A stretch of DNA of 64,000 nucleotides, taken from assembly GCF_900105735.1 (NCBI RefSeq), contig NZ_LT629793.1:4464001-4528000 (forward strand), given 5' to 3'. Below, piece after piece: positions 1 through 9,997 of the stretch (positions within the stretch are counted from its first letter, which is position 1; the number at the start of each line of letters is the position of its first letter). Source of the DNA: Pseudomonas yamanorum. Lineage in GTDB: Bacteria > Pseudomonadota > Gammaproteobacteria > Pseudomonadales > Pseudomonadaceae. The position numbers and the translations under genes were made by a program. Under the pieces are notes generated by a model. The model was given only the letters and a program-made list of their open reading frames with translations. It was not told the DNA's origin and made no database searches.

Positions 1-319
1 CGCTGCCGATGCCAAGGACACCGAGGGCGATGGCCAGTACGGCCAGGGGAGGGACGGTATTGCCGATGTTGAAGATCTGCATGAAGCGTTCTGCGCGCCC
101 GACCATGTTGGGTCGGCTGAGCAGGATACCGGCGGGAATCCCTACGATCAGGGCGGCCAGCATTGAAACAAGGACGAGGATCAAGTGAGCTTGCAGGTAA
201 AACAACAAATCGTCGCGGTACAGTTCGATCGTGTTGATGCCGATCCAGTGGACCAGCAGGGCCAGGGGAGCGACGACAACCGCTCCTCCTATCAGCCCTT
301 TGCCATAGCGAATAGCCAC
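1..319 (-). CDS. Osmoprotectant (betaine/choline-type) ABC transporter permease, 5' part only
   Basis: This gene runs off the left edge; the first 106 residues are visible. It starts at a GTG (317-319) preceded by GGAG at 327-330. The N-terminus has a hydrophobic segment (about residues 10-27), then the motif IELYRDDLLFYLQAHL and a second membrane segment, then GNTVPPLAVLAIALGVLGIG. The last motif is typical of OpuCB/YehW-type permeases that import glycine betaine, carnitine or choline during osmotic stress. The partner ATPase and binding protein would lie outside the window. The family assignment is from motif recognition; the substrate is not determined by the sequence. Confidence 0.8.
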   Translation of the reverse strand, partial: MAIRYGKGLIGGAVVVAPLALLVHWIGINTIELYRDDLLFYLQAHLILVLVSMLAALIVGIPAGILLSRPNMVGRAERFMQIFNIGNTVPPLAVLAIALGVLGIGS

Positions 320-650
320 AGGCGGACTCCTTTTTTCTTTTGTCGGCGAACACATTTCCGAGCGGCAATGCCATTCCTGGCTGTCGGCGAATGTGGTCGC
401 GAATAGCAGCTCGCCCCTACCGGCAACGCGGTATGCGGTCGAGCCATGAGCGCAGCCTCGTCAGGCTAACTTGCTGATTTTTCAGCCCCTGTTACGAGTG
501 CGATAGCAGGGGAGTGGACGTCTCTACCTTTTAAAAGGTTCCATACTTGGCAGCAATTAGCCACCCCCAATGGGGTGAACGGTGGTCTGTAACCCCGGGT
601 TTGCGCTATACTCGCCGCCCTTTTTTGACTCACCTGCCAGGCGATTTCCC
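320..650. other. Divergent intergenic region upstream of prfC
   Basis: This 331-bp stretch separates the permease from prfC and contains no convincing gene. It holds a 14-bp perfect palindrome ACCTTTTAAAAGGT at 526-539, a CCCCTG...CAGGGG inverted repeat near 487-512, a small CACCCC/GGGGTG hairpin at 563-578 and a TATACT hexamer at 607-612. A partly decayed palindrome around 389-425 vaguely resembles a REP element. The functions of these elements are unknown. Confidence 0.5.
607..612 (+). promoter_or_regulatory. Candidate -10 box of prfC
   Basis: TATACT lies about 38 bp before the prfC ATG and fits a sigma70 -10 hexamer. The -35 region (around 584-589) matches poorly, so this is only a candidate. 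Confidence 0.35.
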
Positions 651-2234
<1,584 letters not shown>

Positions 2235-2254
2235 GGGTTAGGGATATAAGAGAG

Positions 2255-2283
2255 GGCGAAGCTGTGATGGCTTCGCCTTTTTC
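2255..2283 (+). terminator. Intrinsic terminator of prfC
   Basis: GGCGAAGC, a 6-7-nt loop and GCTTCGCC are followed by a T-run, 20 bp after the prfC stop. Confidence 0.85.
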
Positions 2284-2402
2284 TTTGGCTGCTATCCGGG
2301 TTGTTTCATTGGCGAAAACTTCAGTTCGGGACTAGCTTGAAGCAAGGCGACGGCGGACAGCTGTCGTACGCAATTCAACTCCTGACTGGGCGGAATTCGA
2401 CC

Positions 2403-2678
2403 ATGAGTATCTTTCAACGTGTGGTGCTGTTGCTCAAAGTGCTGGTGATGTTGTCATTGGGTATGTCTTCCGCGTGGGCCACGACGGCGGTGCAGAGCCA
2501 TGGCACGGGTTTTGTGGCGGTGAAGACGGTGCAGGCGGGTGGCTTGCAGCTGGCCAAGAGTGAATCCGAGCCCGGTGACGAAAACCAGGGCGGCTCCAAG
2601 GACGATGACGATGCCGAGAACCCGGACAATGACGGCGAAGACAGCGACACCTACAACGATGGGGACAGCGATACGTAA
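2403..2678 (+). CDS. Small secreted protein with an acidic tail, function unknown
   Basis: A 91-residue protein with a clear Sec signal peptide (about residues 1-26, ending SSAWA) and a short middle region. The C-terminal third is dominated by Asp, Glu, Asn and Gly (for example SKDDDDAENPDNDGEDSD), which makes the mature protein very acidic. The ATG at 2403 was chosen because it places the hydrophobic signal directly at the start; the open frame further upstream is not signal-like. No known domain is recognised. The acidic tail could bind divalent cations or be disordered; that is inference. It stands alone between prfC and the convergent dpp operon. Confidence 0.7.
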   Translation: MSIFQRVVLLLKVLVMLSLGMSSAWATTAVQSHGTGFVAVKTVQAGGLQLAKSESEPGDENQGGSKDDDDAENPDNDGEDSDTYNDGDSDT

Positions 2679-2690
2679 GTAACGCGGGCA

Positions 2691-2739
2691 AAAGAAAGCC
2701 CCTCTTGCCGGACAGATGCGCTATCCGACAAGAAGGGCT
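2691..2739 (-). terminator. Terminator of the dpp operon
   Basis: On the minus strand AGCCCTTCTTGTCGGA pairs imperfectly with TCCGGCAAGAGGGGCT and is followed by TTTCTTTT, about 50 nt past the dppF stop. Confidence 0.65.
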
Positions 2740-2751
2740 GTAGAACACTGG

Positions 2752-2786
2752 AATGCTCTGGACTCACCCTCCAGAGCATTTTTTTT
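2752..2786 (+). terminator. Terminator after the small secreted protein gene
   Basis: AATGCTCTGGA and TCCAGAGCATT form an 11-bp stem followed by a long T-run on the plus strand, ending just before the convergent dppF stop. Confidence 0.75.
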
Positions 2787-2791
2787 GCACG

Positions 2792-3763
2792 TCAGACCAC
2801 AAATTGCTCCGCGTAGTGGCAAGCCACCTGGCGGTTGTCCAGTGGTCGCAGCACCGGTTCATCGGTGCTGCACAGCTGGGTCGCGTACGGGCAGCGCTTG
2901 TGGAAGGCGCAGCCAGACGGCGGGTTCAACGGGTTGGGCAGCTCGCCGACGATCTTGATCTTCGGCTTGTTCGGGTCCGGATGAATGGTCGGGGTCGCCG
3001 ACAGCAGCGCCTGGGTGTACGGGTGCAGCGGGCGTGCGTAGATGTCTTCCTTCGGGCCCACTTCCACCGGGCGGCCGAGGTACATCACCATCACGTCGTC
3101 GGCGACGTGTTGCACCACCGCGAGGTTGTGGGAGATGAACACGTAGGCGGTGTTGAATTCCTGCTGCAGGTCCATGAACAGGTTCAGTACCTGGGCCTGG
3201 ATCGACACGTCCAACGCCGAGGTCGGTTCATCCGCCACCAGCACTTTCGGTTGCAGCATCATTGCCCGGGCCAGTGCGATCCGCTGGCGCTGGCCACCGG
3301 AGAACATGTGCGGGTAGCGCTGATAATGCTCCGGGCGCAGGCCTACTTGCTTCATCATCGCCTGGACCTTTTCGCGGCGTTCGGCGGCGGACAGGTTGGT
3401 GTTGATCAGCAGCGGCTCGCCCAGTTGGTCACCGACTTTCTGGCGCGGGTTCAGCGAGGCGTACGGGCTCTGGAACACCATCTGCACGTCTTTGCGCAAT
3501 TGCTTGCGCTGGGCCTTGTCGGCACCGGCCACTTCCTGGCCGGCGATTTTCAGCGAGCCGGAAGACGGCTCTTCAATCAAGGTCAGGGCGCGGGCCAGGG
3601 TGGATTTGCCGCAACCGGATTCGCCCACGACCGCGAGGGTCTTGCCGGCTTCCAGCTCGAACGACACACCGTTGAGCGCACGCACCAGGGCGTGGCCCTT
3701 GAACAGGCCACGGGACACTTCGTAGTGACGGGTCAGGTCGCGGGCGGTAAGTACGACGGCCAT
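2792..3763 (-). CDS. dppF: Dipeptide ABC transporter ATP-binding protein DppF
   Basis: A 323-aa cytoplasmic ATPase that powers the DppBC channel with DppD. Walker A GESGCGKST, Q-loop FQSPYASLNPR, signature SGGQRQR, Walker B VLVADEPTSALD and the H-loop histidine in FISHNLAVV are all present. The C-terminal oligopeptide/dipeptide ABC tail with clustered cysteines (CAFHKRCPYATQLC) is typical of DppD/DppF. Its ATG overlaps the stop of dppD by one base (TAATG), implying translational coupling. It is the last gene of the operon. Confidence 0.95.
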   Translation of the reverse strand: MAVVLTARDLTRHYEVSRGLFKGHALVRALNGVSFELEAGKTLAVVGESGCGKSTLARALTLIEEPSSGSLKIAGQEVAGADKAQRKQLRKDVQMVFQSPYASLNPRQKVGDQLGEPLLINTNLSAAERREKVQAMMKQVGLRPEHYQRYPHMFSGGQRQRIALARAMMLQPKVLVADEPTSALDVSIQAQVLNLFMDLQQEFNTAYVFISHNLAVVQHVADDVMVMYLGRPVEVGPKEDIYARPLHPYTQALLSATPTIHPDPNKPKIKIVGELPNPLNPPSGCAFHKRCPYATQLCSTDEPVLRPLDNRQVACHYAEQFVV

Positions 3764-4731
3764 TACGCCACCTCCTGATTCAGCGGGTAGAAGCAGCGGG
3801 CAAGGCTGTTGCTTTTCGGGTCAAGGCCCGGGCGTTGGGCGCGGCAGGATTCCTGCACATACGGGCAGCGGGGCGACAGCAGGCAACCCTGCGGGCGGTC
3901 ATAACGGCCGGGCACGATACCCGGCAGCGTGGCCAGGCGCGTGGCGCCCAGGCTGTGCTCGGGAATCGCCTTGAGCAGCGCTTCGCTGTACGGGTGCGCC
4001 GGGATGTCGAACAACTGCGGCACCTGGCCGACTTCCACGGCTTGGCCGGCGTACATCACGCACACGCGCTGGGCGGTTTCGGCCACCACCGCGAGGTCGT
4101 GAGTGATCAGCACCAGGCCCATGTTCTGCTCTTTCTGCAAGGCCAGCAGCAGGTCCATGATCTGGGCCTGGATGGTCACGTCGAGTGCGGTGGTCGGTTC
4201 ATCGGCGATCAGCAGTTTCGGCTCGCCGGCGATGGCCATGGCGATAGCCACACGCTGGCTCATACCACCGGACAACTGGTGCGGGTAGGCATCCATACGG
4301 CTGGCAGCGCCCGGGATTTCCACCTTTTCCAGCAGTTCGATGGCACGCTTGCGTGCTTGCTTGCCGGACATTTTCAAGTGCAGACGCAGCACTTCTTCGA
4401 TCTGGAAACCCACGGTGTAGCTGGGGTTCAGGGCGGTCATCGGGTCCTGGAAGACCATCGCCAGGTCTTTGCCGACGATCTGCCGACGCTGACGGTTGCT
4501 CAGCTTGAGCATGTCCTTGCCGTCGAAGTTCAGGGCGTCGGCAGTGACGATGCCGGGGTGCTCGATCAGGCCCATCAGCGCCATCATGGTCACGGATTTA
4601 CCCGAACCGGACTCGCCAACGATCGCCAGTACTTCGCCTTTGTCGACGGAGATGTCGAGGCCATCGACCACCGGCACGGCGGTCTTGTCGCCGAAGCGGA
4701 CATTGAGATTCTTGATTTCTAGCAGTGACAT
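3763..4731 (-). CDS. dppD: Dipeptide ABC transporter ATP-binding protein DppD
   Basis: A 322-aa ATPase paired with DppF. Walker [10 protein letters not shown]-loop [10 protein letters not shown], signature LSGGMSQR, Walker [13 protein letters not shown] and the C-terminal Cys-containing tail [14 protein letters not shown] are visible. The ATG at 4731 ([13 protein letters not shown]) follows a good GAGGAG ribosome-binding site; the frame extends 15 codons further upstream but those residues lie within the end of dppC and are not conserved-looking. It is separated from dppC by 10 bp. Confidence 0.95.
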   Translation of the reverse strand: MSLLEIKNLNVRFGDKTAVPVVDGLDISVDKGEVLAIVGESGSGKSVTMMALMGLIEHPGIVTADALNFDGKDMLKLSNRQRRQIVGKDLAMVFQDPMTALNPSYTVGFQIEEVLRLHLKMSGKQARKRAIELLEKVEIPGAASRMDAYPHQLSGGMSQRVAIAMAIAGEPKLLIADEPTTALDVTIQAQIMDLLLALQKEQNMGLVLITHDLAVVAETAQRVCVMYAGQAVEVGQVPQLFDIPAHPYSEALLKAIPEHSLGATRLATLPGIVPGRYDRPQGCLLSPRCPYVQESCRAQRPGLDPKSNSLARCFYPLNQEVA

Positions 4732-4741
4732 GGGAATCTCC

Positions 4742-5659
4742 TCAGGCGGCATTCTTGAGTTTCGGGTCCAGCGCATCGCGCAGCCCGTCGCCCATCAGGT
4801 TGATTGCCAGCACGCTGAGCAAAATGGTCAAGCCAGGCAGGCTCACGACCCACCAGGCGCGTTCGATGTAGTCGCGGGCCGAGGCCAGCATGGTGCCCCA
4901 CTCAGGGGTTGGCGGTTGTACGCCAAGGCCCAGGAAGCCCAGGGCGGCAGCATCGAGAATCGCCGAGGAGAAACTCAGGGTGGCCTGAACGATCAGCGGC
5001 GCCATACAGTTCGGCAGCACGGTGACGAACATCAGGCGCGGCAGGCCGGCGCCAGCAAGGCGGGCGGCGGTCACGTAGTCACGGTTCAGTTCGCCCATCA
5101 CCGCAGCGCGGGTCAGGCGGACATAGGACGGCAGCGACACGATCGCGATGGCGATCACGGTGTTGATCAGGCCAGGGCCGAGGATCGCCACAATGGCTAC
5201 AGCCAGCAGCAGCGACGGCAGGGCCAGCATGATGTCCATCAGACGCATGATGGTCGGGCCAAGCAGGCGCGGGAAGAACCCGGCGAACAGACCCAGCAGG
5301 ATCCCCGGGATCAGCGACATGACTACCGACGACAAGCCGATCAGCAACGACAGGCGCGAACCCTGGATCAGCCGCGACAGCAGATCACGGCCCAGTTCGT
5401 CGGTGCCCAGCAGGAACTGGATCTGCCCACCTTCCAGCCAGGCCGGAGGGGTCAGCAGGAAGTCACGGTATTGCTCGCTCGGGTTATGCGGGGCCACCCA
5501 AGGGGCGAAGATCGCGCAAAACACCACCAGCAACATGAACAGCAGGCCGGCAACGGCGCCCTTGTTCTTGGAAAAGGCTTGCCAGAATTCTTTGTACGGG
5601 GACGGGTACAGCAGGCTTTGATCGACTGCTACCGCGGGAGTAGGTGTGGTCATGGTCAT
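4742..5659 (-). CDS. dppC: Dipeptide ABC transporter permease DppC
   Basis: A 305-aa inner-membrane permease with an N-terminal OppC-type membrane segment (about residues 37-57), the [20 protein letters not shown] motif and BPD_transp_1 segments. The EAA-like loop is seen around [20 protein letters not shown], and the protein ends near [15 protein letters not shown] as in other DppC proteins. It lies four bases downstream of dppB. A second in-frame ATG two codons in (MTMTT) is an alternative start. Confidence 0.95.
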   Translation of the reverse strand: MTMTTPTPAVAVDQSLLYPSPYKEFWQAFSKNKGAVAGLLFMLLVVFCAIFAPWVAPHNPSEQYRDFLLTPPAWLEGGQIQFLLGTDELGRDLLSRLIQGSRLSLLIGLSSVVMSLIPGILLGLFAGFFPRLLGPTIMRLMDIMLALPSLLLAVAIVAILGPGLINTVIAIAIVSLPSYVRLTRAAVMGELNRDYVTAARLAGAGLPRLMFVTVLPNCMAPLIVQATLSFSSAILDAAALGFLGLGVQPPTPEWGTMLASARDYIERAWWVVSLPGLTILLSVLAINLMGDGLRDALDPKLKNAA

Positions 5660-5663
5660 GATC

Positions 5664-6674
5664 TCAGCGCTGGTGACGGATGCGTGGGTTGGCGAAGCCG
5701 TAGAGGATATCCACCACGAAGTTCACCAGAATCACCAGGCAGGCGATTAACAGGATGCCGTTTTGCACCACGGGATAGTCCCGTGCGCCAATGGCTTCGA
5801 TCAGCCATTTGCCGATGCCGGGCCACGAGAAGATGGTTTCGGTCAGGACGGCGCCGGCCAGCAACGTGCCGACTTGCAGGCCGACCACGGTAAGTACCGG
5901 GATCAAGGCGTTACGCAGGCCGTGGACGAACACCACGCGCGCCGGCGACAGGCCTTTGGCCTTGGCGGTGCGGATGTAGTCTTCGCGCAATACTTCAAGC
6001 ATCGACGAACGGGTCATCCGGGCGATAACGGCCAGCGGGATGGTACCGAGCACGATGGCTGGCAGGATCAGGTGGTGCAGGGCATCCCAGAATGCGTCCG
6101 GCTCGTCAGCCAGCAGGGTGTCGATCAGCATGAAGCCGGTGCGCGGCTCGATGTCGTAGAGCAGGTCGATCCGTCCCGACACTGGCGTCCAGCCCAGGCT
6201 CACGGAGAAGAACATGATCAGGATCAGGCCCCACCAGAAGATCGGCATCGAATATCCCGCCAGGGAGATGCCCATCACCCCATGGTCGAACAGGGATCCT
6301 CGCTTCAAGGCCGCGATCACCCCGGCTAACAGCCCCAGGATGCCGGCGAACAACAGGGCGGCCATGGACAGTTCCAGGGTCGCGGGGAAAAGTGCGGTGA
6401 ATTCAGTCCACACGCTGGTACGGGTACGCAGGGATTCGCCGAGGTCGCCGTGGGCGAGCTTGCCGACATAATCCAGGTATTGCGCGTAAAGCGGTTTGTT
6501 CAGACCAAGGCGTTCCATTGCCTGAGCGTGCATCTCGGGGTCGACTCGTCGTTCGCCCATCATGACTTCGACGGGGTCGCCAGGGATCATGCGAATCAAC
6601 GCGAACGTCAGCAAGGTGATGCCGAAAAACGTGGGGATCAATAACCCCAATCGGCGGGCAATAAAACTAAACAT
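5664..6674 (-). CDS. dppB: Dipeptide ABC transporter permease DppB
   Basis: A 336-aa inner-membrane permease. It opens with MFSFIARRLGLLIPTFFGITLLTF, the first membrane segment, and carries IPGDPVEVMMGERRVDPE and an EAA-type loop (RTAKAKGLSPARVVFVHGLRN written in part: AKAKGLSPARVVF). The ATG at 6674 is preferred over the longer frame because it gives the canonical MF.FI.RRL start seen in E. coli DppB (339 aa). It sits 74 bp after dppA with an intervening hairpin. Confidence 0.93.
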   Translation of the reverse strand: MFSFIARRLGLLIPTFFGITLLTFALIRMIPGDPVEVMMGERRVDPEMHAQAMERLGLNKPLYAQYLDYVGKLAHGDLGESLRTRTSVWTEFTALFPATLELSMAALLFAGILGLLAGVIAALKRGSLFDHGVMGISLAGYSMPIFWWGLILIMFFSVSLGWTPVSGRIDLLYDIEPRTGFMLIDTLLADEPDAFWDALHHLILPAIVLGTIPLAVIARMTRSSMLEVLREDYIRTAKAKGLSPARVVFVHGLRNALIPVLTVVGLQVGTLLAGAVLTETIFSWPGIGKWLIEAIGARDYPVVQNGILLIACLVILVNFVVDILYGFANPRIRHQR

Positions 6675-6709
6675 CTTGTTGTGTACCTCAATCAGCCGGT
6701 TAGGCAGGT

Positions 6710-6737
6710 TCGGCACCGTCAATGTCGACGGTGCCGA
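6710..6737 (-). other. Strong mRNA hairpin between dppA and dppB
   Basis: TCGGCACCGTC and GACGGTGCCGA form a perfect 11-bp stem with a 6-nt loop and no following U-run. Such hairpins behind binding-protein genes often protect the upstream message from 3' decay or cause partial termination. Confidence 0.6.
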
Positions 6738-6748
6738 GCGTCTCTTAT

Positions 6749-8347
6749 CTACTTCACCTGGGTGGTGGCGAAGTTATTTGTAGTCAGAGGGCTTTGGGTA
6801 AAACCTTCGACGTTTTTACGCATGGCGGTGAACATTTTCGGGTAAGCCATGGGAATCCATGGTTGGTCCTTTTCGAAAACGTCCAGTGCTTGTTCATAGA
6901 GTGCAGCGCGTTGGGTGGGTTCAGCGATGGCGCGCGCCTTGTCGATCAAGTCTTGAAACTCTTTGTTACACCAGCGGGCGTAGTTTTCGCCGTTTTTCGC
7001 TGCATCGCAACTCAAGTTCGGGGTGAGGAAGTTATCCGGGTCCCCGTTATCCCCCGCCCAGCCGGCGGAGACCATGTCATGTTCGCCATTCTTGGCGCGT
7101 TTGAGCATTTCGCCCCATTCCATGACCTTGATGTTCACTTTCAGGCCGATTTGCGCCAGGTCCGCCTGCATGCGCTGGGCGCCGAGCATCGGGTTGGGGT
7201 TGGTCGGGCCGCCGCCGTTACGGGTGAACAGGGTGAACTCGGTGCCTTCCGGTACGCCAGCTTCCTTGAGCAGGGCGCGGGCCTTGTCCAAGTCACGCGG
7301 CGGGTTTTTCAGCTTGTCGCTGAAGCCCAGCAGGGTTGGCGGGTATGGGCCGGTGGCATCGATGGAGTTGCCTTTGCCGTACAGGGATTCGTTGTAGCCT
7401 TTTTTGTCGAACGCGATGTTGATCGCGTGACGCACCCGCGCGTCGCTCATGTACTTGTGGTTGGTGTTCAGGGCGGTGTAGCTGGTGGTCATGGCCGCCA
7501 GTTCCGCGACTTTCAGGTTTGGATCAGCCTTGGCATTCGGCACGTCATCGGGCTTGGGATACAGCGCGATCTGGCATTCGTTGGCCTTGAGCTTTTGCAG
7601 GCGCACGTTGCTGTCGGTGGTGATGGCCAGGATCAACGGGTCAGCCGGCGGCTTGCCACGGAAGTAGTCCGGGTTGGCCTTGAAGCGCACTTGGGCGTCT
7701 TTGGCGTAGCGCGAGAAGATGAACGGGCCGGTGCCGATGGGCTTGGCGTTCAGGTCGTCGGTCTTGCCGGACTTGAGCAACTGGTCGGCGTATTCGGCGG
7801 AATGAATCGAGGAAAACGCCATGGCCAGGTCGGCCAGGAACGGTGCTTCAGGGCGGGTCAGGGTGAAGACCACGGTGTGGTCGTCGGTCTTGTCTACACT
7901 CTTGAGCAGTTCCTTGAAGCCCATGCTTTCAAAGTACGGGTAGCCCACGTTGGACTTGTTGTGCCACGGGTGATTCGGGTCCAGCTGGCGCTGGAAACTC
8001 CAGAGCACGTCGTCGGCGTTCATGTTGCGCGTGGGTTTGAAGTAGTCGGTGGTGTGGAACTTGATGTCGTCACGCAGGTGAAAGGTATAGGTCAGGCCAT
8101 CAGCGCTGATTTCCGGCAGGTCCTTGGCCAGCGCCGGGATCACTTCGGTGGTGCCGGGCTTGAAGTCCACCAGACGGTTGAACATGGTTTCGGCCGCGGC
8201 GTCGGCGGTGACAGCCGTGGTGTACAGGACCGGATCGAAGCCTTCCGGGCTGGCTTCGGTGCAGACGACCAACGGTTTGGCCGAGATGCCGACAGCGACG
8301 CTCAACAGCGCAGCGGCAATGGCAGCTTGTAACGGGAGCATTTTCAT
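6749..8347 (-). CDS. dppA: Periplasmic dipeptide-binding protein, DppA family (copy next to dppBCDF)
   Basis: A 532-aa SBP_bac_5 protein with a Sec signal peptide (about residues 1-23, ending GISA) followed by KPLVVCTEASPEGFDP. The family features include ADDVLWSFQR, GTGPFIFSRY and GWAGDNGDPDNFL, the last forming part of the peptide pocket. It is the most divergent of the four paralogues here and the only one directly upstream of dppB. By position it corresponds to P. aeruginosa PA4502. It is bounded on both sides by strong hairpins, which may raise its level relative to the permease. The exact peptide preference cannot be read from the sequence. Confidence 0.92.
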   Translation of the reverse strand: MKMLPLQAAIAAALLSVAVGISAKPLVVCTEASPEGFDPVLYTTAVTADAAAETMFNRLVDFKPGTTEVIPALAKDLPEISADGLTYTFHLRDDIKFHTTDYFKPTRNMNADDVLWSFQRQLDPNHPWHNKSNVGYPYFESMGFKELLKSVDKTDDHTVVFTLTRPEAPFLADLAMAFSSIHSAEYADQLLKSGKTDDLNAKPIGTGPFIFSRYAKDAQVRFKANPDYFRGKPPADPLILAITTDSNVRLQKLKANECQIALYPKPDDVPNAKADPNLKVAELAAMTTSYTALNTNHKYMSDARVRHAINIAFDKKGYNESLYGKGNSIDATGPYPPTLLGFSDKLKNPPRDLDKARALLKEAGVPEGTEFTLFTRNGGGPTNPNPMLGAQRMQADLAQIGLKVNIKVMEWGEMLKRAKNGEHDMVSAGWAGDNGDPDNFLTPNLSCDAAKNGENYARWCNKEFQDLIDKARAIAEPTQRAALYEQALDVFEKDQPWIPMAYPKMFTAMRKNVEGFTQSPLTTNNFATTQVK

Positions 8348-8383
8348 CTAAGAGCCCTCTGCAATCGATTGGACCAGACAAGC

Positions 8384-8418
8384 GTAGGCGGCGGGCCCGT
8401 CCTGAGCCCGCCGCCTAC
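8384..8418 (-). other. Strong hairpin between opdP and dppA
   Basis: GTAGGCGGCGGGC and GCCCGCCGCCTAC form a perfect 13-bp stem with a 9-nt loop. No U-run follows on the minus strand, so it looks like an mRNA stability or partial read-through element rather than a full terminator. Confidence 0.6.
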
Positions 8419-8428
8419 CTGGCGCTGA

Positions 8429-9826
8429 TTAAAGAATGTTGAACGGGATGGTGGTCACCAGGCGGAACTCACGCAGGTTGCCGTCAGCCTGGTTGGCGCT
8501 GGCACGGTGAGTCACGTAGGTACCACGAATGGTGGTGGCCTTGAGTGCGCCGCTCTGGATCGCGTAAGCCGCGCCTACACCGTATTCCTGGTGCTTCTCG
8601 CCGTCCTGGGCCTGAATGCCGTTGTAGGCAAAGCCAGCCCGGCCGCCGTCGCCGGTGTAGTGAGTACCGTCGATACCCCAGCCGCGAGCCGAGTAGATGT
8701 TGAACTTCAGGCCCGGCACGCCGTATTCGGCCATGTTGATGCCGTAGGCGATCTGGAAGGACTTCTCGTTCGGACCGTTAAAGTCGGACGTCAGGGAGTT
8801 GGCCAGGTAGATGCCGTTGGTTTCGTGCAGGTAGTCGAAGTACTCGTCGCCGTTCACGGCCTGGTACGAGAAGGTCAGGCTGTGAGCCTGGTGGGTCAGG
8901 CCGAACGACAGCGAGTAGGTGTCGTTGTCGATCTTGCCCATCAACTTTTTGCCTTCGTCGACGGTTTTGTAGTAGTTCAGGCCGGTGGTCAGGGACAGGG
9001 TCTGGCTGTCACCCAGCTCGTGGGTAGCACCGAAGTAGTACTGGTTCCAGAAGTCTTCCACGTTGGCGGCGAACAGGCTGGTCTTCAGGCTCTTGAACGG
9101 CTGGTAGTTGACGCCCAGGGTGTTGACCTTGTCGGTTTCCTGGCGACCGTTGCCGTATTCGGTACGGAATTTCGACAGGCTCTGCTCGGTCCGTGGCGAA
9201 ACGCGGTCAAACACGCCGCCCTGGAACGACAGGTTGCTGAACTCTTCGCTGTTGAAGCTCACACCTTCAAAGCTCGAAGGCAGTGCACGGTTGCCGATGG
9301 TGTCGACGATGCCGCTGCTGAAGTTCTGGCGACCGGCGGTCAAGGTGGTGTTCGAGACACGGAACTTGACGTTGGCCAGACCCAGTTTGCTCCACTGGTC
9401 TACAGCGTCGCCGTCGGAATCAGCCAGGGTACGGTTGGAGCCGCCCTTGATGTCGCGCTTGCTGCGGTCCAGGACCAGAGCGTTGTAGACCGCCACTTCA
9501 GTGCTCACGCCAACGGTGCCTTGGGTGAAACCCGAGGTAGCGTTGAGGATGGTGCCTTGCACCCAGTTGGTACGGTAGTTGTCAGTACGGGCTTCGCCGT
9601 GCTTCTGGTAAGTGAACTTGCTGCCACGGAAGCGTTGTTCGTTGGAGAACCAGTTACGGGTTGTACCGCCCAGGCTTGCTCCATCGATAAAGCCTTTGGC
9701 CTCGCTTTGGGCGCTGGTGCCGGCCAATGTGGTTGGAACGAAGTCCTGGCTTGCAGGTTCAGCGTAGGCGGTAGCCGTGATGCTGCTGATGGCCAGGGCC
9801 AGTAGCGCGTTGCTGCTCAGTTTCAT
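8429..9826 (-). CDS. opdP: OprD-family outer-membrane porin, OpdP-like (dipeptide uptake)
   Basis: A 465-aa OprD-type 18-strand barrel with a signal peptide ending TATAYA. Family features are GFIDGASLGGTTRNWFSNE near the mature N-terminus, GVSTEVAVYNALVLDRS and GFTQGTVGV. The ATG at 9826 (MKLSSNALLALAI) follows GGAG and starts directly with the signal peptide; the longer frame is basic and unconvincing. Its place inside the dpp cluster matches OpdP, the glycine-glutamate porin of P. aeruginosa, so it likely lets small peptides into the periplasm for the DppA proteins. Substrate is inferred from context. Confidence 0.88.
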   Translation of the reverse strand: MKLSSNALLALAISSITATAYAEPASQDFVPTTLAGTSAQSEAKGFIDGASLGGTTRNWFSNEQRFRGSKFTYQKHGEARTDNYRTNWVQGTILNATSGFTQGTVGVSTEVAVYNALVLDRSKRDIKGGSNRTLADSDGDAVDQWSKLGLANVKFRVSNTTLTAGRQNFSSGIVDTIGNRALPSSFEGVSFNSEEFSNLSFQGGVFDRVSPRTEQSLSKFRTEYGNGRQETDKVNTLGVNYQPFKSLKTSLFAANVEDFWNQYYFGATHELGDSQTLSLTTGLNYYKTVDEGKKLMGKIDNDTYSLSFGLTHQAHSLTFSYQAVNGDEYFDYLHETNGIYLANSLTSDFNGPNEKSFQIAYGINMAEYGVPGLKFNIYSARGWGIDGTHYTGDGGRAGFAYNGIQAQDGEKHQEYGVGAAYAIQSGALKATTIRGTYVTHRASANQADGNLREFRLVTTIPFNIL

Positions 9827-9997
9827 GGGTGAAGCTCCTTTGGTTCTCTTTTTAATGCCGGTCTTTTTAGGTGAACCGGCTATTGGGTGTGTAACTCGTT
9901 CAAGCCTTTGCAAACGTTTGCCCAAGGGTAAAACCCGAAATAAGGCTGCACGTTTGCAGCAAGGCGAGTGCTCGCCCTGCGCAATCCGGTTATCTTT

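Noticed and set aside
389..425. Degenerate REP element upstream of prfC
   Set aside because: Only a loose match to the REP core; too weak to annotate.
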